A DNA stretch of 40,848 nt from Clostridia bacterium (GTDB lineage: Bacteria > Bacillota > Clostridia > Christensenellales > Aristaeellaceae): positions 1 to 40,848 of the forward strand of contig JAFUHD010000064.1 in NCBI GenBank assembly GCA_017469025.1. The letters run 5' to 3'. This document shows, one piece after another, positions 17,698-26,299 of this stretch. Each line of letters starts with the position of its first letter. Within the stretch, counting starts at the first letter, position 1. The position numbers and the translations under genes are program-made. The notes under the pieces are model-generated. The model did not search any database and had not been told where the DNA came from. It saw only the letters and a list, made by a program, of their open reading frames with translations.

Positions 17698-17719
17698 CTT
17701 CAGTTTTTTTGTATATTGT
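17691..17719 (+). promoter_or_regulatory. sigma-A type promoter of the LysR pair
   Basis: TTGACA (17691-17696) and TATTGT (17714-17719) are 17 bases apart, with a 30-base leader to the ribosome site GGAAAGGAGG and ATG 17757. Confidence 0.75.
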
Positions 17720-17756
17720 ATGTCTAAAAGTTGTAGATCTGGAAAGGAGGAGTGTT

Positions 17757-18734
17757 ATGAACCTGGAGCAGCTGCCCTATTTTATTGCGATTGCATCGTA
17801 TGGAAGTCTTTCATCTGCGGCACGGCATCTCGATATTTCCCAGCAGGGACTCAGTTCCTATCTTTCTGAACTGGAGAAAAGCATTGGTATGCCATTGTTT
17901 TTCAGAAATAAGAAAAGATTATATCTGACTGATGCAGGCAGACGGTATCTGAAGGGTGCCCAGGATATTCTGAACGAGATTGAACGTGCAAGAAATACGA
18001 TTCAGATGCTGGGACGCAGGCCGGAACAGGAACTGCATGTCGGTATATCTGCTCATACCGGTGCTTTACTGCTGGCAGAGTGTGTACTGGAGTTCAGCCA
18101 ACGTTATCCAAATGTACAACTGGTGCCGCATGAAGGATATTCCTTTGATTTGCGCCGTATGGTACAGTCGGGAAAGGTATCCATCGCGGTTACAAGTCTT
18201 CCGGATGAGAAGGCTCCTGAGCTGCAGGTCATACCGATTTTCAGGGATGAATTCGTTCTGGCCATGCCCGCGTATCATCCGCTTGCAAAGGAGGCAGCTT
18301 CATTCGAAGAACTGCCGGTTGCGGAACTGTCTGAATTCAGGGATGAAGTGTTTGTTCGCTCCACACCGGATACGTCAACGTATCATGTATTTGAACCACT
18401 TTTTGAAAAGGCAGGATTTAGCCCTACTGTAGCGGTATCTTCTCCAAATATCAACATGCTTGCCATGCTGATCCGCACGGGGTGCGGCATTGGATTTCTT
18501 CGTTATCGGGATGATCCGGATTTTGCCTTTTACCGACTGATCAATCCGCCGTATTCCTATAATGTATTTATTGCAAAACCCATGCATGTATTCAGTGAGC
18601 CGGAGCGGTACCTGATTTATCTTTTTACGAGGCACCAGAAGACAGTTGGCGGCATCAGTGTCAGAACAGATGCACTTCTTGACATTATCAGAGAATTTGG
18701 CTCAGGTGATTATCCACCGGAGGAAATGCTGTGA
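17757..18734 (+). CDS. LysR family transcriptional regulator (first of a coupled pair)
   Basis: A 325-residue regulator. The winged helix-turn-helix is residues ~1-60 (AAARHLDISQQGLSSYLSEL with LFFRNKKRLYLTDAG as the wing), then a linker helix and a periplasmic-binding-like effector domain (~90-295). It is divergent from tctCBA and so probably controls carboxylate uptake. ATG 17757 follows AAAGGAGG; the frame is open for more than 400 codons upstream but that part is antisense to tctB/tctC. Its stop overlaps the start of a second LysR gene (GTGA). Confidence 0.92.
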   Translation: MNLEQLPYFIAIASYGSLSSAARHLDISQQGLSSYLSELEKSIGMPLFFRNKKRLYLTDAGRRYLKGAQDILNEIERARNTIQMLGRRPEQELHVGISAHTGALLLAECVLEFSQRYPNVQLVPHEGYSFDLRRMVQSGKVSIAVTSLPDEKAPELQVIPIFRDEFVLAMPAYHPLAKEAASFEELPVAELSEFRDEVFVRSTPDTSTYHVFEPLFEKAGFSPTVAVSSPNINMLAMLIRTGCGIGFLRYRDDPDFAFYRLINPPYSYNVFIAKPMHVFSEPERYLIYLFTRHQKTVGGISVRTDALLDIIREFGSGDYPPEEML

Positions 18735-19576
18735 ATACAAAAATACTTGAATATATCATCGGTATTGCCCAGGAACATTCGATTTCACGCGCTGCGGACA
18801 AATTTTACCTTACACAGCCTGTGCTGACCCGACATCTCAAAAAAGTGGAAGAAAAATATGGCACACCACTGTTTACCAGACAAAAAGACGGCATGATGCT
18901 TACGGAAGCAGGACGAATCTATATCAACAGTGCAAAGAATATTCTTCATCTGGAATCTGAACTTGATGCAGATCTTCAGGCCATGCTCGAAGCGGAGAAA
19001 TCATCCATTCACTTGTATGCTGATTATTATTATGCCAAAATGCTTTCTGAACATGTTATCCCGTTGTATCAGACGAAATATCCGGAGGTGCATATCAGAC
19101 TTTCACAGGCTTGGCCAGAGGAGATACAGATCTCCCTTTCCTCCGGAGAAACAGGAATTGGAATTCTGGTATTCAGAGGAAAGCGCTTTTCCGGACTTGA
19201 GTATGTAACGCTTCATTCGGACTCACTTGTTCTGTTGAAACCGGATACGGCGGAACATCTGGATACGGTATTTGTACAGCCGGAAGGGACGATAATGCGA
19301 AATACGGAAGAACGCTTTATGGAACAGAATGGAATCACCTTTAGAACAATACTGGAAGCGCCTTCTTTCCGCACAGGACTTGAAGGGGTAAAGACAGGTC
19401 AGGGATGCGCATTTATGCCCAGAGATATGGCGGAACAGGCGGGATTCTCTTCATTGGAAGACGTTCCGGCGTCTTCATTCCAGGTTTGTGTTGTTTATCC
19501 GAAAAACATGGTTTTCCGGCCGGCTTCCAGAGCCTTGCTGCAGTCTATTATCAGCTTGATACACGACCGGCAGTAA
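18731..19576 (+). CDS. LysR family transcriptional regulator (second of a coupled pair)
   Basis: A 281-residue regulator. The DNA-binding part is ISRAADKFYLTQPVLTRHLK with PLFTRQKDGMMLTEAG; the effector domain spans ~90-275 and is shorter than in its neighbour. The GTG start overlaps the preceding TGA, so translation is coupled. The two proteins differ too much in sequence to be a recent duplication. A heteromeric regulator, or separate effectors for the same transport system, is possible but unproven. No terminator is seen on this strand; the facing sigma/anti-sigma operon ends 125 bases on. Confidence 0.9.
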   Translation: MNTKILEYIIGIAQEHSISRAADKFYLTQPVLTRHLKKVEEKYGTPLFTRQKDGMMLTEAGRIYINSAKNILHLESELDADLQAMLEAEKSSIHLYADYYYAKMLSEHVIPLYQTKYPEVHIRLSQAWPEEIQISLSSGETGIGILVFRGKRFSGLEYVTLHSDSLVLLKPDTAEHLDTVFVQPEGTIMRNTEERFMEQNGITFRTILEAPSFRTGLEGVKTGQGCAFMPRDMAEQAGFSSLEDVPASSFQVCVVYPKNMVFRPASRALLQSIISLIHDRQ

Positions 19577-19661
19577 ACAGTCAGGGAATCTGTATTCGGC
19601 GGAATTGCAATCCGGATATTGTTGAGACTTTCATAGTATGTTTTATGCCCCAATGAAAGAC

Positions 19662-19693
19662 AAAAAGGTCTCCTGAACTTTGTTCAGAAGACC
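19662..19693 (-). terminator. terminator of the sigma / anti-sigma operon
   Basis: GGTCTCCTGAAC and GTTCAGAAGACC pair around TTT with one mismatch, and on the minus strand TTTTTGTC follows. It starts just after the anti-sigma stop codon. Confidence 0.88.
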
Positions 19694-19700
19694 CTGCGGT

Positions 19701-20645
19701 TTAAATGCGGTCTTTCCGGTATTCAAGGTATGCCTGCCAGGACAGCGTGAACAGAATATACAATGCAGTTGAAATAATCAGGATACTGCAAAAATCGGTA
19801 TCCATGAAAAATGTGCTGGCATTCAGTCCTTTTAACAGAGGGTGAGCAAGTATATAAGATAAAGGCGCAAAGCAGACCTGGCGAAGGCAGCCTGCAGCTT
19901 TTTTCTTACGAAAGAACAGCCAGAGCAGGCTGGATATGATGGTCAGAATGCAGGCAAACAGCCAGTAATACGACAGGGCCAGCCGTGGCAGTACTTCAAT
20001 TCCACCGTGAAGAGGCTCTCCCCATAACAGCATCTGTATTTCGCCAAAGCCATATATGACACGGTCCGGAACTGGAGAGATACTTAATTCTCCATATTCA
20101 TCGATGATATCCGGGAACCGGTTTTTTCTCACCATACCCTGAATGATATAGGTAGAGGACCCGTCATCTTCTGTTATGAGAGTGCCCCGTATGGCAGAAA
20201 GAGAACTGTCAGTTCTTAAAAGCAGTGCCTCACCTGATGGATTGTCTGTACCGAAACCTTCATCCGGCATAAGCCGGGAGGTTTCGCGAGAAACCTGCTC
20301 CGGACTCAGTTCTCTGATTCCTTCTACATATACAAGGCCATCTGTCCAGGGGGCCGGTATCATGCTGCCGGAACGGAAGAAATAAACAAAAACAGCAACA
20401 AAAATCAGCAGAGCTGCAATTGCAGCGGTTCGCCAACGGCGGCTTTGGATTTCCTTTTTCAGGTTTTGAAGCGGCAGCGATGTATCCATTTCGGGAACCG
20501 TATCTGAATTAAGACGGGACAGTGCCTGACTGCATGCTGTGCATTCAGACAGATGTTTCCGGATCAGCATCTGTGTTTCCGGTTCAACCATTTCCTCGAC
20601 GTAAAGAGGCAGCAGATCGCGTACAACAGCACAAGGCAGTTTCAT
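19701..20645 (-). CDS. zinc-finger membrane anti-sigma factor
   Basis: A 314-residue protein. The N-terminus has an anti-sigma zinc-finger pattern: an early cysteine (C5), then H-x3-C-x2-C in KHLSECTACSQ. A first membrane segment (~75-92) is followed by an extracytoplasmic part (~95-215) and several membrane segments at the C-terminus. Its start overlaps the sigma-factor stop (ATGA), the usual pairing. It would hold the ECF sigma factor inactive until an envelope signal releases it. The signal is unknown. Confidence 0.85.
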   Translation of the reverse strand: MKLPCAVVRDLLPLYVEEMVEPETQMLIRKHLSECTACSQALSRLNSDTVPEMDTSLPLQNLKKEIQSRRWRTAAIAALLIFVAVFVYFFRSGSMIPAPWTDGLVYVEGIRELSPEQVSRETSRLMPDEGFGTDNPSGEALLLRTDSSLSAIRGTLITEDDGSSTYIIQGMVRKNRFPDIIDEYGELSISPVPDRVIYGFGEIQMLLWGEPLHGGIEVLPRLALSYYWLFACILTIISSLLWLFFRKKKAAGCLRQVCFAPLSYILAHPLLKGLNASTFFMDTDFCSILIISTALYILFTLSWQAYLEYRKDRI

Positions 20646-21133
20646 TTGTATTCCTCCATCTCACTCCTGATTTTTGCTATCGCTCTGTGATAGACGACGC
20701 AGGCCCAGTTATCGGATTTGCCGAACAACTCTCCAATATCCCGAAAACTCAGCTGTCCCAGTGTTCTCAGCGTGAAGATTTCACGATATGGTTCATCCAG
20801 TGCATGCACCAGCCGGTGAATTTTCTGGCTTTCGTCGTGCATCAGTACAGATGCTTCAGGTCCGTACGACAGATCTTCAACGGCAGCATCAACGGCAAGC
20901 GTTTCCGGTTTTTTACGCCTCTGCTCGGAGATCCAGCAGTTTCTGGCGATGGCACACAGCCAGCTTTTGATACTGCTCTCTCCACGGAACTGTCGGAGAG
21001 AACGCATTGCCTTGAAAAATGTTTCCTGTGTGATATCCTCGGCAATATGCGGATTATGAGACAGGGAAAACACATACCGGTACACCGGATCAAAGTAGGT
21101 CTGGTAGATCTGATCAAAAGAATCATCTTTCAT
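20642..21133 (-). CDS. ECF-type RNA polymerase sigma factor
   Basis: A 163-residue sigma-70 family protein of the extracytoplasmic-function group. Region 2 covers ~10-75 (YFDPVYRYVFSLSHNPHIAE then DITQETFFKAMRSL), and region 4 covers ~105-158 (LDEPYREIFTLRTLGQLSFR then DIGELFGKSDNW). It overlaps its anti-sigma gene by four bases. ATG 21133 lies 13 bases after an AGGAGG at the edge of a decayed 86-bp repeat, a rather long distance, so weak translation is possible. Confidence 0.92.
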   Translation of the reverse strand: MKDDSFDQIYQTYFDPVYRYVFSLSHNPHIAEDITQETFFKAMRSLRQFRGESSIKSWLCAIARNCWISEQRRKKPETLAVDAAVEDLSYGPEASVLMHDESQKIHRLVHALDEPYREIFTLRTLGQLSFRDIGELFGKSDNWACVVYHRAIAKIRSEMEEYK

Positions 21134-21148
21134 CAGGTTCCGTTTTCC

Positions 21149-21234
21149 TCCTATAAAGACATAGTTTGGTACTCAGCACCGAATCAATCGCAAATGCCAT
21201 TTTCTGAAAAAGCACCGCGGAGCACTGGAGCATC
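21149..21234 (-). repeat. decayed 86-bp ribosome-site repeat, locus E
   Basis: The stretch keeps GACATAG, CAGCACCG-ATCAATCGCA and a late GCACTGGAGCATCTC at the same offsets as the canonical unit, and both ends are again 86 bases apart (21149 and 21235). It lies in front of the ECF sigma gene in the same orientation as the intact copies, its end supplying AGGAGG. Confidence 0.75.
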
Positions 21235-21541
21235 TCTTCTTCAGGCAGCGTCATGGACTTTCAGAGTCAATGTCTGTTTCCATTTTGGCAGGCCGGTGCA
21301 GAATGCATGCTTATCTTCTTTCATTTTGTTAGACGCAGAGTCCTTCAAAATATGACAAACATCTTTGATAAAACGTTGAGAATATTTCAGACATCCTTTT
21401 TATGGATCTTTTTGCTTTCTGACTGCATCACATGTTTTGCCGGAACACGGTGCCGGCTGATGTAAATGCTGCGACTGGAGAAAAGAAGAAAAGACCTTTC
21501 AGCAGTGCAACCATGGAGTAACTACAGAGTTTGAGGTACAA
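21235..21541. other. intergenic region upstream of the MerR gene
   Basis: No gene is recognisable. A GCCGG / CCGGC hairpin lies at 21439-21457, and AT-rich sequence around 21350-21420 may hold the MerR promoter, but no well-spaced -35/-10 pair stands out. Confidence 0.4.
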
Positions 21542-22357
21542 ATGAAAATCAGTGATGTTTCCAAAATGCTGGGCCTTCCGATCAAAACAATCCGGTTTTA
21601 TGAAAAGGAAGGGATTGTCAATCCACAGCGGAATGACAGCTCTGGATACAGAGAATATGATCTCTGGGATGTATTCAAGCTGGTTTCCTGCATAAAATAC
21701 CGAAATGCGGGAATGTCGGTCAAGGAGGTAGCTGGTTTCATCCGGAGTGGAACCCGGGAACAGTTAATTGACCACATGACCCGGGAATATGAAAGAATCC
21801 ATCAGGAAATTAAGGAAAAGATATACCTGCGTTCAGTGCTAGAACAGGATGTAAAAAGGCTGAGTTACCTTCCATACAACATCGGTAATTACTGGATTGT
21901 GAACAGAGATGCGTACAGCTATATTGCCGGTGTGATCAGAAAAGGCGCTGAATACTGCCAGCGTCCGGAATACTGGTGGCGGGAAGCAGGGTGGCTTCAG
22001 AAGATGCCAGCTGTAAAGAGCATTCAGCTTATTTCCGTTGAATCAATTGAAAAAGATGCTGAATATGATGAAGATCTCTGGTGCTGTGCCATACAGACAG
22101 ACCGCATGGAAAGACTCGGTCTGGAGAAGACGGAATATGTTGACCATCTGCCGGAAACGTTGTGTATGGTGACTGTGCTGGATGGAGGGAATATTGGAAA
22201 TCTGACTTCGGATATGTTCAGAAAGCTGCTGTTTGAGGTGCGCGGTAGAGGATACACACCCTTTGGAACGATTACATCTGAATTGCTGGTGCGATGCTGG
22301 GAAGGCAGACAGTACCACCGGTACTTTGAGGTAATGATCCCAGTAAAAATCAAATAA
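21542..22357 (+). CDS. MerR family transcriptional activator with GyrI-like effector domain
   Basis: A 271-residue regulator. Residues 1-70 form a MerR winged helix-turn-helix (ISDVSKMLGLPIKTIRFYEK then GYREYD), ~75-115 the dimerisation coiled coil (REYERIHQEIKEKIYLRSVL), and ~150-270 resembles the GyrI/SOUL-like ligand-binding domain of multidrug-sensing MerR proteins. ATG 21542 follows TTTGAGG. A promoter of MerR type lies nine bases after its stop, in front of the broken reductase gene, which is its likely target. Confidence 0.87.
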   Translation: MKISDVSKMLGLPIKTIRFYEKEGIVNPQRNDSSGYREYDLWDVFKLVSCIKYRNAGMSVKEVAGFIRSGTREQLIDHMTREYERIHQEIKEKIYLRSVLEQDVKRLSYLPYNIGNYWIVNRDAYSYIAGVIRKGAEYCQRPEYWWREAGWLQKMPAVKSIQLISVESIEKDAEYDEDLWCCAIQTDRMERLGLEKTEYVDHLPETLCMVTVLDGGNIGNLTSDMFRKLLFEVRGRGYTPFGTITSELLVRCWEGRQYHRYFEVMIPVKIK

Positions 22358-22365
22358 AAATATGC

Positions 22366-22396
22366 TTGACTCTGGAGTTTCTTCATGCCTTATCCT
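22366..22396 (+). promoter_or_regulatory. MerR-type promoter (19-bp spacer) of the reductase gene
   Basis: TTGACT (22366-22371) and TATCCT (22391-22396) are 19 bases apart, the over-long spacer that MerR proteins correct by twisting DNA. ACTC-TG-GAGT at the left matches the usual MerR left half-site; the right half (TTCTTCATGCC) is degenerate. Confidence 0.65.
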
Positions 22397-22428
22397 TTTT
22401 CTGTCAAAATCATGAAGGAGGATTCGTC

Positions 22429-24439
22429 ATGAGGAAATTTTCGGTATTTGCTCTGGTATTCGGACTGATCTTAAGCATTCAGTCTCTGGTACTGGCAGAA
22501 TCGTATACTGCTTCCGCTCAGGGATTCGGTGGAGAGGTTACGGTAACATTAACAATTACTGACGGAAAACTGACAAATGTGACAGCAACAGGCGATGGGG
22601 AAACAGATGGTGTAGGATCCCGGGCAATTGAAGATATGCCGGCCATGATGATGGAAACCAATTCTGTTGAGGTGGATGGCATCACTGGTGCAACCGTAAC
22701 CAGTACCGCAGTACTGGAAGCGGCAGGAGCAGCGCTTGCACAGTCCGGTGTTAAGCTGACTGCTGTTGAGCAGCAGGCGGCTTCTGCCATGACACCGGGG
22801 ACATACACGGCAACATCTACAGGCTTTCATGGACCGGTAACTGTCAGTGTGGAGGTTTCAGAGGACAGTATTGTATCGGTAAAGGTGACTGGGGAACAGG
22901 AAACGCCCATGGTTGGCGAAGCTGCATTGTCCATTCTGGCTGAGAGCATTGTAGAAAACCAGACGACAACGGATACAGTCAGTGGCGCGACATTCAGCAG
23001 CAACGGAATGAATGCAGCCGTTGAAGATGCGCTTCTTCAGGCAGGTGCCAACAGTGCCAGTATAGCTTCTTTCCGCAAGAATACCGTTCCTGCAGAGAAA
23101 TGTGAAGATACGGAGACGGATATTGTTGTCGTTGGTGCCGGCACTGCTGGTATGGTTGCTGCCATGAATGCCTGTGATCAGGGGGCAAAGGTTATTCTGC
23201 TGGAAAAGACGGGTATTACCGGCGGCTCTGCAAGTTTGTCTCATGGCACAATTTGGGCGCTCCATATTCCGGAAACAACGGCAGATGGAATGTATGATTA
23301 TAATGCAGATGATGTGTATGAGCTTTTCAACAAGCTGGCTTACCCGGTGTTGAACAAGGATGTTCTGTATACGATTGCTGGCAATACGACGCGCGGTATT
23401 GAGTATCTGCAGAAGAATGGCTACACAATTGGTATGCTGGACAAGAGCCAGGAGAAGTTTGCACCATATATCAATGCGATGACGCATGAAGATATGGGCT
23501 ATGGTTTTACAGCCATGCTGGATAAAAATATCCGCGAACGCAATATTGATCTCCGGCTTAACACCTCTGCCATCAGTCTCAAGATGAATGAAAACGGACA
23601 GGTAAGCGGTGTGGTTGCAGAAAACGAAGCAGGACAATATACAATCTCAGCCCAGAAAGTGATTTACGCATAATGAAGAGATGCTTGCCCGGTACGGTGG
23701 AGATCACTGGCAGAATAACATGAAGTGGTCAGCTGTTGGCGGTACAGGTGACGGACACAGAATGGGACTTGAGGCCGGCGGCAGTCTTGTCGGCGAGGGT
23801 GTGATGCATATCCATGCAGTGGCAGGCAGACAGGACTCCTTCTTTGACCGCATGGAAATGTTTGCCCTGCAGCTTGTCGTCGATGACAACGGCATGCAGA
23901 TGACGGCGGGGGATGAGCACTACAGTACTGCTGCACTGAAGATGACCACGATGAATGGTGGATACGGTAACTTCATTTTTGACGCAAACGCCTCTTTTGC
24001 GACTGCGGAGCTTGAGGAAATGGCGGCGGAAGGATATGCTGTCAAAGCGGATACACTGGAAGAACTCGCTGAAAAGGCAGGACTCCCTGTTGAAAACCTT
24101 TTGCTGACTGTGCGGCAGCACAACCGTCATATTGAGACAGGCACACCTGATGCATGGACGACAGCTCCTGGTGCAATGATTCCCGTTACGACAGCACCGT
24201 TCTATTGTCTGAAACGGCAGAGTGTGATTATGGGAACGATTGCCGGACTTAAAATCAATAACAACATGGAAGTTGTGAGGGACAATGGAGAGCCGGTTGG
24301 CAATCTTTATGCGACCGGTGAACTGATCTTCGGAAACCTGTTCAACAATGTGTATCCGATGAGCGGAACCGCGATTACTACCTGTATCAGTACGGGTCAG
24401 CTTGCGTCTGATCATGCAGTGGAAACCATGTCGAAATAA
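22429..24439 (+). pseudogene. exported FMN/FAD fumarate-reductase-like flavoprotein, frame broken at 23670
   Basis: The protein starts with a signal peptide (MRKFSVFALVFGLILS...), then two FMN_bind domains (~22-105 and ~125-205) with DGITGATVTS and DTVSGATFSS, the sites where ApbE attaches FMN. An FAD-binding reductase domain follows (DIVVVGAGTAGMVAA). Reading stops at TAA 23671 after KVIYA; the family continues through a TGGF-type glycine motif, but the sequence resumes one frame on at NEEMLARYGG and runs to 24439 (GGTGDGHRMGL, LYATGE, YPMSGTAI). About 17 bases seem deleted, removing the glycine motif. Intact relatives reduce fumarate, urocanate or acrylate-type acceptors outside the cell. 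Ribosome site AAGGAGG precedes ATG 22429. Two short proteins instead of one are unlikely to be functional. Confidence 0.85.
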
Positions 24440-24802
24440 TTATTTTATCCCATGGAAAGCAATATGATCCAGTTCTTTGGTACATTCTTCGTCTGAGAAT
24501 GATATGCGGATAGAAGGCTTATTGCAATTCAGGTGCTGCCGGGACTGTTTCATTCCTTTGTATACTGTGATATTTAAAAAACTTGAAGGCCCTGGGCTCG
24601 GTGAAGTGCCGAACCCAGGGCCTTTTTAAGCTGTTATGGATACCGACTCCGGAAACTGGGGTATTGGCCGGATAGTTTCAGTTATTCCTTGGAATGAAGG
24701 ACTGATCGAATCTTTCCACGTCTGTGCTGTCTGCATAATGATGTGCAGGCATTCATGCAGAAATAACTGGCAGACGGAAGATACATGTGTTTCCAAAGGC
24801 GT
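24440..24802. other. gap between reductase relic and XRE regulator; holds a terminator
   Basis: Apart from the terminator at 24586-24627 no gene is recognisable. Open frames here lack ribosome sites. Confidence 0.4.
24586..24627 (+). terminator. terminator downstream of the reductase gene
   Basis: AAGGCCCTGGG and CCCAGGGCCTT form a perfect 11-bp stem, extended inward by CTCGG / CCGAA, with TTT following. It is about 150 bases after the reductase stop codon. Confidence 0.88.
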
Positions 24803-25399
24803 TTATTTGTCTGGCGGAACAGGCATCTCAAATAATCCGTGCCTGTTGCAGTACGCATACAGTTTTCTTACGTGGCTGACATTAAATCTGGCCTCAGCAT
24901 TTCCTTCCGGATACAGTTTGACCAGCTGCATTCCCTGATCACTAATGGCTGCCAGAAATGAAATGTAGTGTGCTTTGGACATTGAATGTCGGACTGAAAC
25001 AAAGTACTCATCCTCTAAGAGTTCCACATGAATTCTGTGTTCATCGTCCATGGCTTCAGGTTCCTGCGGCACCAGTATTATCCCGCAGCAGCTGATTACT
25101 GCCTCACCGGTGGCGTGAATGATATTGCCGCAAGCCGGGCACACATAGAGCCTGTTTCTGAGCATGTTGAATGCCCGGTTTTTATTCTGAATGGCATTCC
25201 CGTTCAGCAGCTCGATCACGGATATTCCCAGAGCCTCTGCGAGAGGCTCGAGCAGACTGATATCCGGAAATCCTTTTCCGGTTTCCCATTTACTGACTGC
25301 TTTGGTGCTTACGTGGATTGCATCTGCCAGCTTTTCCTGAGTCATTCCTTTATTTTCACGCAGACTGCGAATGACGGATCCAGTTACATAATTGTTCAT
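24803..25399 (-). CDS. XRE regulator fused to a desulfoferrodoxin-type iron domain
   Basis: A 198-residue protein. Residues 7-61 are a Cro/CI helix-turn-helix (MTQEKLADAIHVSTKAVSKW). The rest resembles desulfoferrodoxin: CPACG (C87, C90) with a later CC (C104-C105), then the superoxide-reductase-like iron site with EHRIH (H121/H124), RHSMSKAHY (H138, H144) and YCNRHG (C184, H187). All ligand positions of the square-pyramidal Fe(His)4Cys centre appear present. A superoxide- or redox-responsive repressor is the natural inference. ATG 25399 lies seven bases after the repeat's AAAGGAGG; an upstream ATG within the repeat is rejected. Confidence 0.88.
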   Translation of the reverse strand: MNNYVTGSVIRSLRENKGMTQEKLADAIHVSTKAVSKWETGKGFPDISLLEPLAEALGISVIELLNGNAIQNKNRAFNMLRNRLYVCPACGNIIHATGEAVISCCGIILVPQEPEAMDDEHRIHVELLEDEYFVSVRHSMSKAHYISFLAAISDQGMQLVKLYPEGNAEARFNVSHVRKLYAYCNRHGLFEMPVPPDK

Positions 25400-25408
25400 G
25401 ATGTCTCC

Positions 25409-25590
25409 TCCTTTAATGACATTGTCGTGCTTTCGGCACCGTATCAATTGCAGTTGTCATGATTTGAAAAACCAGCATGAAATGCTGGGCCATCTCCTTT
25501 AATGACATTGTCGTGCTTTCGGCACCGTATCAATTGCAGTTGTCATGATTTGACAAACCAGCATGAAATGCTAGGCCATCTCCTGTAATG
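25409..25590 (-). repeat. tandem array of the 86-bp ribosome-site repeat, locus C (2 units plus a 10-base stub)
   Basis: TCCTTTAATGACATTG starts at 25409 and 25495, and TCCTGTAATG at 25581, an exact 86-bp period. The two full units differ at two bases. Hairpin type is CCAGCAT / ATGCTGG. The array reads on the minus strand into the XRE regulator and ends in its ribosome site. Confidence 0.95.
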
Positions 25591-25838
25591 GAAAGATGCC
25601 CGGTGGTTTTCCTGCCTGAATGGAAGGATTCCAAGGGTCATCTTTTATGAGGAAAGACTATCACATGTATCCAGAGAATGGTATCCACGCGTCGTAGAAC
25701 CGAAAATGGACAGGGAAGGCAGGTATTTGTCCGGGAAATGGGAAAGGCTGTATTCAGATTCCGGATCTGCCTGCAAGCTGTCTTGTCCGGTTTTTTCATT
25801 GATTTGTGTGGCAGTTTTGACATTGATGTCATGATCAG
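25591..25838. other. gap without a recognisable gene
   Basis: No gene seen. A short palindromic TGACAT / ATGTCA occurs near 25818-25832. The region is probably decayed sequence continuous with the DUF3021-like remnant that follows. Confidence 0.35.
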
Positions 25839-26126
25839 TCAGAAGCTACAGTACTTTTGCAGGCAGTATGAATCCGGCATAGATGTAGGGATCCGGTCCG
25901 CTTTTCCAGAAACCCCATGGTGAGCCAGGGATAGAAAAACGGCTTCCGGAAGGAGCATGTGCAGAAGCGTGTGCAGCCACCAGGCTTTTGCTGAAAGTTC
26001 TTCCCTGGAGTAGTACGCACAGAGGGAGACAAGGCCGATCAGCGTGGAAATCATAGTTCGTCCAAAGAAAGAGACAACCGGCAGTTCGGATGCAGGATTA
26101 AACAGGAGGCACATGAAAAAGTGCAA
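25839..26126 (-). pseudogene. possible remnant of a DUF3021-like membrane protein
   Basis: The minus-strand frame encodes RTMISTLIGLVSLCAYYSRE followed by ELSAKAWWLHTLLHMLLPEA, a pattern like the third and fourth membrane segments of DUF3021 proteins (often partnered with LytTR regulators). The family is ~140-150 residues; here the first two helices are missing or reduced, the C-terminus is unlike the family, and no good ribosome site precedes any ATG. A decayed gene is the best reading. Confidence 0.4.
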
Positions 26127-26299
26127 AGCATGATAATAGCCCTACCTATTGACGCTGGTATACCGGCGGACCCAATGCATAATCTGTTTCATAGAAGCCA
26201 AGATGCATTTGCGTAAAACACCTTTGCCTGTTTTTACAGAGAGACTGCCTTTATCGGACAGACACAGAAAAATGAATGCAAATGCCGGCTTTGAATGTA

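Noticed and set aside
16488-17756. Long open frame continuous with the LysR gene
   Set aside because: It is antisense to tctB and tctC, has no ribosome site, and the LysR protein starts normally at 17757 behind AAAGGAGG.
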